A DNA stretch of 64,000 nt from Planomicrobium okeanokoites (GTDB lineage Bacteria; Bacillota; Bacilli; Bacillales_A; Planococcaceae), in assembly GCF_003428875.1 (NCBI RefSeq), contig NZ_QQRS01000002.1, positions 1-64,000 on the forward strand, read 5' to 3'. Position numbers and translations under genes: made by a program. How positions within the stretch are numbered: position 1 is the stretch's first letter; each line of letters begins with the position of its first letter. Below are positions 59,318 through 64,000 of this stretch, piece by piece. A model generated the notes under the pieces. That model was not told where the DNA came from and did no database searches. It was given only the letters and a program-made list of their open reading frames with translations.

Positions 59318-59503
59318 TTTAAATTCCTCCTGAGTTATAATTTTCTTCACCTATCGTGTTTTGGCCATAAATAACAGTGCCGGCAATTACTGTTTGCCGA
59401 ATTACTTATGCCGATGTATAAACAATAACAAGCAAATATGAATAAACTATGACCGAAGCTTTAAATAATGTGGAAACTTTCAACACATTTTGAAGACATA
59501 AAA

Positions 59504-59530
59504 AAGCACAAGCAAAATTCGCTTGTGCTT
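59504..59530 (-). terminator. Terminator of the histidine kinase gene
   Basis: Stem AAGCACAAGC/GCTTGTGCTT, then TTTTTATG on the minus strand; the kinase stop codon lies at its edge. Confidence 0.8.
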
Positions 59531-60933
59531 CATTTTTCATCAGGGAGACGAATGATGAATTTCGTACCTTTTTCCAGTTCACTCTCTACCCTTACGTCTC
59601 CGCCATGAAGTTCCACTAATTGTTTGACGATGGATAGTCCCAGGCCGAATTGACCGCTTCCTCGGGAAACATCGGATTTGAAGAACCTGCGCCAAATCAG
59701 ATCAATCTCTTCTACATCGATTCCGCTCCCTGTGTCTTCCACTTCAATAATCGCATAGCCGGGTTCAGAATAAGAAGTGATGCGGATCTCCCCATTTTCA
59801 GTAAACTGGATACTGTTTTTCACAATATTAGTAAGCACCTGAATGATGCGGTCCATATCCACATATACTTTCTGGTCTTCAGGGGCATCAATGATGATGG
59901 AATTTCCTTTTTCAGCTGCCAGAAACTCCATCTGCTCTTGGATGATTTCAAGTAATTCTTTTGTTTCCACTGATTCTTTCAACAACGAAACCTGGTTTGA
60001 CCGGATTTTTTCGTAATCCAGATTCTCATTGACCAGCCGCATCAGCCTTTTCGTTTCTTCGCTGACAAGCCGAATGCCCTTTTCCCGCTGTTCTTCTCTG
60101 ATCATATCACTGCGGAGACCTTCAATGACTCCTGCAATCGTCGTCAGCGGCGTCCTCATTTCGTGCGATACATCCGCCATGAACTGGCGCCGTCTATTTT
60201 CAAGTCGTTCAATTTCTTCATTGGATTTATGGAGCTTGGCTGTCATGTCATTAAAATCTTTCGCTAAATCCCCGAATTCATCATATCCGGACTCCGGTAA
60301 TTTCACGTCATAATTTCCTTCACTGACCATCGCTGTCGCTTTCCGCATCCGCTGCAGCCGGCTGACATGCAGTTTCGACAACAAATAGCTGAGCAGAAGG
60401 GCTATGGCCAATGCCGCCAGCATCGCTGTCAGTAAGGTTCGGTTCAGTTCGAAGATCATTTCGCTTGTTCCGCTGACTGGTGCCGCAAGCAGCACCCCGC
60501 CCACCAGCTGGTTGCTTTCAACATAAGGCAAGGCAACAAATGTCACCGTGTCTTCAAAGCGCTGAACATCCCGATTGACGACAAGTGTTTCACCGCGTTC
60601 AATCGTATCCCATTCCTCCCCAGTCAATTCGACTGGCGGGAAAGCTTCCGAAATCGGATAGAGGATTCTGCTTTGCTGGTCAAAAACAATGAAGTTGATA
60701 TTCTGAGCCTGTAAAATGGAAACATACGGCTCCAGATTTACGCCGGGACGCGGACCTTCCAACTCAGTCAAAATTTGCTCACCGTAGTTTTCCAATTCCT
60801 CCGCTTTATCCTGATAGGCAAAATCTTCGACGAAGCGCACGAATAAAAGACTGAGAATCAGGAAAGATATCAGCAGGATGCTCAGATGGCTTCCCATCAA
60901 TTGATAAAAATAATTAATCCGCCTGTTCTTCAA
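59530..60933 (-). CDS. Sensor histidine kinase next to htrA
   Basis: A 467-residue membrane sensor kinase. Two membrane segments flank an extracellular sensor (about 30-165), then a HAMP region (LHVSRLQRMRKATAMVSEGNYDV), the phospho-accepting SHEMRTPLTTIAGVIEG with its His, and an HATPase domain (NIVKNSIQF, VEDTGSGIDVEEID, GQFGLGLSIVKQLVELHGG). The start is uncertain; TTG 60933 (KNRRINYFYQL) gives normal family length, while the frame extends upstream to GTG 60975. It pairs with the response regulator 5' of it. Confidence 0.88.
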   Translation of the reverse strand: MKNRRINYFYQLMGSHLSILLISFLILSLLFVRFVEDFAYQDKAEELENYGEQILTELEGPRPGVNLEPYVSILQAQNINFIVFDQQSRILYPISEAFPPVELTGEEWDTIERGETLVVNRDVQRFEDTVTFVALPYVESNQLVGGVLLAAPVSGTSEMIFELNRTLLTAMLAALAIALLLSYLLSKLHVSRLQRMRKATAMVSEGNYDVKLPESGYDEFGDLAKDFNDMTAKLHKSNEEIERLENRRRQFMADVSHEMRTPLTTIAGVIEGLRSDMIREEQREKGIRLVSEETKRLMRLVNENLDYEKIRSNQVSLLKESVETKELLEIIQEQMEFLAAEKGNSIIIDAPEDQKVYVDMDRIIQVLTNIVKNSIQFTENGEIRITSYSEPGYAIIEVEDTGSGIDVEEIDLIWRRFFKSDVSRGSGQFGLGLSIVKQLVELHGGDVRVESELEKGTKFIIRLPDEK

Positions 60934-61594
60934 ATTTATAGCCAACTCCCCAAACGGTGTGGAAGTATTGTTCACCGCCGGTTATTTTTTTGCGGATCCG
61001 TTTGATATGGACGTCGACTGTACGCTCATCACCGTAAAATTGATACCCCCATACTCTTTCAAGCAGCTGCTCCCGGCTGAATACCTGTTTAGGATGCTGC
61101 AGGAGAAAAACGAGCAGATCGTATTCTTTCGGTGTGAGATCGTCTACAACAACGCCATCTTTTAATACTTCCCTCGTCGTTTTATTAATTGTAAAATGCT
61201 TTGTTTGCACGCGGTCTTCCATGGCTTCCCCTTTTTGGCTGCGTCTTGTCACAGCCTTTATCCGCGCCATTAAAGTTAGAGGGCTGAAGGGTTTTGTGAC
61301 ATAATCATCCGCCCCCATTTCAAAACCGATCACCTGATCCGATTCACTGTCTTTTGCTGTCAGCATGATAATCGGCACCTGATCCCCCTGTTCCCGGATT
61401 TTCCTGCACAGGGCAATGCCATCCATGCCAGGCAGCATCCAATCCAGCACCAATAGATCATAGTCATTCCGCTGATATTTATCGAACCCGTCGATGCCAT
61501 CCGAAGCGAAGTCTCCAGTGATCCCTTCTTTTGAAAAGAATAATTCGAGCATTGAACTGACGCTCGGATTGTCTTCCACAACTAAAATATGCAT
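60914..61594 (-). CDS. OmpR/PhoB-type response regulator
   Basis: A 226-residue response regulator. The receiver domain has the phospho-accepting Asp51 in LLVLDWMLPG, acidic pocket VVEDNPS and the switch Lys101 in DDYVTKPFSP. The DNA-binding winged helix is LTPKEYDLLVFLLQHPKQVFSREQLLERVWGY...TVDVHIKRIRKKI. Its C-terminus overlaps the kinase start. Adjacency to htrA, a typical target of secretion-stress systems such as CssRS, suggests it senses envelope protein misfolding; this is inference. Confidence 0.92.
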   Translation of the reverse strand: MHILVVEDNPSVSSMLELFFSKEGITGDFASDGIDGFDKYQRNDYDLLVLDWMLPGMDGIALCRKIREQGDQVPIIMLTAKDSESDQVIGFEMGADDYVTKPFSPLTLMARIKAVTRRSQKGEAMEDRVQTKHFTINKTTREVLKDGVVVDDLTPKEYDLLVFLLQHPKQVFSREQLLERVWGYQFYGDERTVDVHIKRIRKKITGGEQYFHTVWGVGYKFEEQAD

Positions 61595-61655
61595 CCCAAA
61601 TCCCTCCGCTTCTATGTACTTAAGTTAAACCAAAGCTGTTATTAAGGCAATTGAA

Positions 61656-61681
61656 CAAAAGCCACTCAAATTAGAGTGGCT
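61656..61681 (-). terminator. Terminator of the GTPase gene
   Basis: Stem AGCCACTC/GAGTGGCT (61659-61666 with 61673-61680), followed on the minus strand by TTTTGTTC. Confidence 0.75.
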
Positions 61682-61688
61682 CGAATTA

Positions 61689-62702
61689 TCAGGCTTTGTC
61701 CGCCTTCTGTTTATATTTATCGAATATATTGCCGATCATATCATAATCGATGGCCATATTATTTTCGTAAGCGTATTTTACGCCGTAACCAAGCGCGACT
61801 GTCATGGCAGTGGCCACAGTTCCACCAATAATCGAACCTGCTCCCGGAATGAATTTCAATGCCTGGCGGTAGATTGTATGGCCGACTGTCCGGGTGGCCG
61901 TTATCACAATCATATCTTTCGCAGCTTTTTTGGATAAAGGCTTATCGTATAGTTTTGAAAGCTTGATAATGAGACCTACTTGAAGGGACGTCAGCGGTAC
62001 AACGTCCGAACCCGGAATCGGGGATGCCCCGATAATCCCGGCCGAGACACCGGCTCCGACAATCCATCTGGTAGCTGCGGCTGATTTCTCTTTCATACTT
62101 TTAGCGAAAAGCAGGTCTTTACCCTTTTTTTCGAGCATCACTAGAATTTCCCTTTTGAGATCTTCAAAGTTTTCGCCTGTTTTTGACGAAACCGGTATGA
62201 CTTTGTATTTGTGATTGGTGTGCTTTTTCACAAATTGGATTAAAGAAGGGATATTTTCAGCAGCATCGATTTTATTCAAGACAATAAGGATATCTTTATT
62301 ATTCTTTTCGATAGCAGAAAATTTCTCTTTTTCACTGTCGGAAAATACTGTTCCCGCAGCATTGAGGAAAAATAAGACGACATCAGATTTCTGGACGAAT
62401 TCAAGCGTCTTTTTGGGGTTCTCATCGTTCGGATCATTCAATCCCGGCGTATCCATAAATTTGATGTTTTCGAGCCCACGCATATTATAAGGGTCGACAC
62501 TGACTGTTTCGCCCGGCATCGGGTTTGTACTCGCAATGTCTTCTCCGATGATTCTATTAACCGTTGAGGATTTTCCAGCATTGACTTCGCCGATCATCGA
62601 GATCAGCAAATCCTGTTCCAATGTATCATTCACTTTTTTCATCTCATTTTCAAACATCTTATTCATTGTCTGCATAACTTCATCTTCAAACTTCTTCACC
62701 AA
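61689..62702 (-). CDS. Dynamin-like/Era-type GTPase with membrane tail
   Basis: A 337-residue GTPase of the TRAFAC class. G1 is GEVNAGKSSTVN, G3 FMDTPGLND, G4 LNKIDAAE and G5 VSSKTG. Residues 215-330 contain hydrophobic stretches (RWIVGAGVSAGIIGASPIPGSDVVPLTSLQVGLI, AGSIIGGTVATAMTVALGYGV), suggesting peripheral membrane binding. Function is unknown; it resembles proteins annotated YcjX/dynamin-like or DUF697-type GTPases. The start is TTG or GTG at 62702-62697 after GGAGG; the upstream membrane-like N-terminus is rejected. Confidence 0.82.
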   Translation of the reverse strand: MVKKFEDEVMQTMNKMFENEMKKVNDTLEQDLLISMIGEVNAGKSSTVNRIIGEDIASTNPMPGETVSVDPYNMRGLENIKFMDTPGLNDPNDENPKKTLEFVQKSDVVLFFLNAAGTVFSDSEKEKFSAIEKNNKDILIVLNKIDAAENIPSLIQFVKKHTNHKYKVIPVSSKTGENFEDLKREILVMLEKKGKDLLFAKSMKEKSAAATRWIVGAGVSAGIIGASPIPGSDVVPLTSLQVGLIIKLSKLYDKPLSKKAAKDMIVITATRTVGHTIYRQALKFIPGAGSIIGGTVATAMTVALGYGVKYAYENNMAIDYDMIGNIFDKYKQKADKA

Positions 62703-62834
62703 ACCCAGTCGCCTCCTTAGAGAATATCTACACTTATTATAGTCGTTTCCCGTCTTTGTAACTATTCTAACGCTGTGAATAAAAAATAACAGATAGGGAA
62801 TAACAAGGAATATCAGAAGAAAAGGAGTGTTCAT

Positions 62835-63458
62835 ATGCAGAATATAAAAGCTTTATTTCTTAATACCTCTTTAAAAAGCACCTCGGACCCTTCCCATACG
62901 GAAGGCTTTATGGAAGACGTGAAAGTCCATTTCAATCAGCTTGGGGTTGAATCGGAAATTGTCCGTCTGGCGGATTATAACATCGCCTATGGAGTCCAGG
63001 AAGATATGGGAGACGGTGACCAGTGGCCGCAGATTCTGGAAAAAGTGATGGCAGCTGACATTTTGATCATCGGTACGCCTATCTGGCTCGGTGAAAAAAG
63101 TTCATTGTGCACTCAAGCAATCGAACGGCTTTACGGCAGCAGCAGTGTAACCAATGATAAGGGACAGGCAGTTTTCTACAATAAGGTTGGCGGAGCTGTC
63201 GTAACCGGCAATGAAGACGGCGCCAAGCATGCTGCTTCAGAAATTCTTTACAGCCTTTCGCACATAGGCTTTACGGTACCGCCGAATGTCGACGCTTATT
63301 GGGTCGGCGAAGCGGGTCCGGGAGATTCTTACATGGATGCCGGCCGTGACAATGACTTCACCAAATCAGCCATCGAACGACTGGCCTACAACACATACCA
63401 CTTTGCAGGGTTGCTGAAAAACAATCCGATTCCAGCTGAAGGCAATACATTGGAATAG
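62835..63458 (+). CDS. Flavodoxin-like NAD(P)H-dependent oxidoreductase
   Basis: A 207-residue flavodoxin-fold FMN protein. The phosphate loop is NTSLKSTSDPSHTEGF, the flavin-binding region IGTPIWLGEKSS and VVTGNEDGAKHA. It is similar to NAD(P)H-dependent FMN/quinone reductases. The ATG follows AAAAGGAGTG; this start region is palindromic with the opposite strand. Monocistronic with a strong terminator. Possible electron partner for NOS or an anti-quinone enzyme; both are inference. Confidence 0.85.
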   Translation: MQNIKALFLNTSLKSTSDPSHTEGFMEDVKVHFNQLGVESEIVRLADYNIAYGVQEDMGDGDQWPQILEKVMAADILIIGTPIWLGEKSSLCTQAIERLYGSSSVTNDKGQAVFYNKVGGAVVTGNEDGAKHAASEILYSLSHIGFTVPPNVDAYWVGEAGPGDSYMDAGRDNDFTKSAIERLAYNTYHFAGLLKNNPIPAEGNTLE

Positions 63459-63460
63459 AA

Positions 63461-63490
63461 AAAAGTCCGGAACGAAGGTTCCGGACTTTT
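63461..63490. terminator. Bidirectional terminator
   Basis: Perfect 13-bp stem AAAAGTCCGGAAC/GTTCCGGACTTTT with GAAG loop and T-tract, between convergent genes. Confidence 0.92.
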
Positions 63491-63491
63491 T

Positions 63492-64000
63492 TTATTTCCA
63501 CATTCTTTTTACAGTCGCTTTTTCTCCTTCAATGGAAAGAACGTATACATCCGGATTCGACAAAGCATTCCATTCCTCGAAACCGTAAGCTTCTTCGAAT
63601 CTTTTCAGCAGCAAGCCCATCATATTCCCATGGGTCACCAGTACCGCGTTGCCAGGAGCTTCAGCCAGCACTTCAGCTCCCCGTTCAGCAGCTTCCCCTG
63701 CAGATTCGCCCCCTTCAAATTTCAAATCGAAATCATTGAAGGATTGCTCAAGTTTTTCCATCCAATCAGGCAAGTCTTCTGTACTCAGCACTCGCTCTGC
63801 CAGCCTGTCATCGATTTGGACCGGCAAATCACGTGATGCCGACAACGGCTCAATGGACTGGATGGCGCGTGTAAAAGGACTGCTGATAATATGGCTGATT
63901 TCGATATCTTCGAAAAATGCAGTCAATGCCTCGGCTTGCTCCCTGCCTTCGGCTGTCAATTCCGCGTCGGGTGCCTGGCCCTCAGCCTTGCAATGCCTGA
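63492..64000 (-). CDS. Histidine phosphatase (PhoE/GpmB-type), 5' end missing
   Basis: A histidine-phosphatase (phosphoglycerate mutase-like) protein cut by the right edge. The frame continues through the edge as RHCKAEGQAPDAELTAEG, which contains the RH catalytic histidine, so the first few residues lie outside. Later motifs are SSPFTRAIQS, LAERV and the second catalytic His in AVLVTHGNMMGLLL. About 170 residues are visible of the usual 190. A small-molecule or broad-specificity phosphatase. Confidence 0.85.
   Translation of the reverse strand, partial: RHCKAEGQAPDAELTAEGREQAEALTAFFEDIEISHIISSPFTRAIQSIEPLSASRDLPVQIDDRLAERVLSTEDLPDWMEKLEQSFNDFDLKFEGGESAGEAAERGAEVLAEAPGNAVLVTHGNMMGLLLKRFEEAYGFEEWNALSNPDVYVLSIEGEKATVKRMWK

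Noticed and set aside
59318-59350. Longer HtrA start (GTG 59350)
   Set aside because: No ribosome binding site before it, and the extra residues encode the GGAGG used by TTG 59317.
62703-62834. Membrane-helix N-terminus of the GTPase
   Set aside because: The ATG at 62834 lies inside the CATATG start of the divergent gene and has no binding site of its own; GGAGG precedes TTG/GTG at 62702-62697.
1-64000. CRISPR arrays, tRNA/rRNA genes, prophage or integrated plasmid
   Set aside because: No regularly spaced identical repeats with unique spacers, no tRNA-like cloverleaf noticed and no phage structural or integrase genes were seen.

Overview
The window reads as chromosomal DNA of a Gram-positive Bacillales bacterium, most likely Planococcaceae (Planococcus or a close relative). 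Nearly every gene has a recognisable Bacillus-type counterpart: GlsA, Hsp33, MhqD, YwrA/B/D, SerA, TelA/YceG/TerD, CsbB/YfhO, HtrA, bacterial NOS. Ribosome binding sites are strong GGAGG types, starts include TTG and GTG, and intrinsic terminators are clear. The family assignment is inference; I saw no rRNA, tRNA, CRISPR array, prophage or complete insertion sequence.

Layout. 1-900: a broken FhuF-like gene end, a 21-bp tandem repeat and a dispersed palindromic element. 0.9-8.6 kb: general-stress genes (VLRF1-type release factor, DUF3243, YflT/DUF2382 proteins, a hydrophilic protein) around an MFS exporter and a UvrD-type helicase. 8.7-16 kb: glutaminase, MhqD esterase with an MhqR-type operator, Hsp33, a two-subunit chromate transporter with a YwrD-like gamma-glutamyltransferase, GNAT and SRAP proteins. 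16-22 kb: small stress and membrane proteins, HD nucleotidase, CNNM-type transporter, YihY protein, dipeptidase. 22.1-33.1 kb: a ten-gene catabolic operon (GlcD/GlcF hydroxyacid oxidase, TRAP transporter, SDR, PPC/DUF296 protein, acyl-CoA ligase, SCP-x-like thiolase, DUF35 protein) with an upstream CdaR-type regulator and a CcpA cre site. 33.3-39.6 kb: YebC, NO synthase, HAD phosphatase, and serA plus a class V aminotransferase under a T-box with a candidate serine specifier. 39.6-49.1 kb: a tellurite/Ter stress island with three TerD proteins, TelA, YceG and a predicted metabolite-synthesis module (CitE-like, two PRTases, HAD); the leading terD has a consensus sigma-W promoter. 49.2-53.2 kb: csbB-gtrA-yfhO, a three-component lipoteichoic-acid glycosylation set. 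53.2-58 kb: more stress genes (SDR, Mn catalase, DJ-1 family, hydrophilic proteins). 58-64 kb: HtrA-type protease next to a two-component system, a dynamin-like GTPase, a flavodoxin-like oxidoreductase and a histidine phosphatase cut by the right edge.

How it works together. Nine good and two weaker sigma-B-type promoters precede the hydrophilic, YflT, SDR, Mn-catalase, DJ-1 and VLRF1 genes, so much of the window looks like one stress regulon; sigma-W, MhqR-type and (by adjacency only) an HtrA-linked two-component system add envelope and electrophile inputs. The catabolic operon and the serine locus are separately regulated metabolic modules.

Two dispersed repeat families thread the intergenic regions. 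One is a palindromic element of about 122 bp present six times, with one copy nested inside another. The other is a 131-161-bp palindrome present twice. The main candidates for under-described biology are the ten-gene operon, the 122-bp element, the Ter metabolite module and the sigma-B-linked VLRF1 factor.
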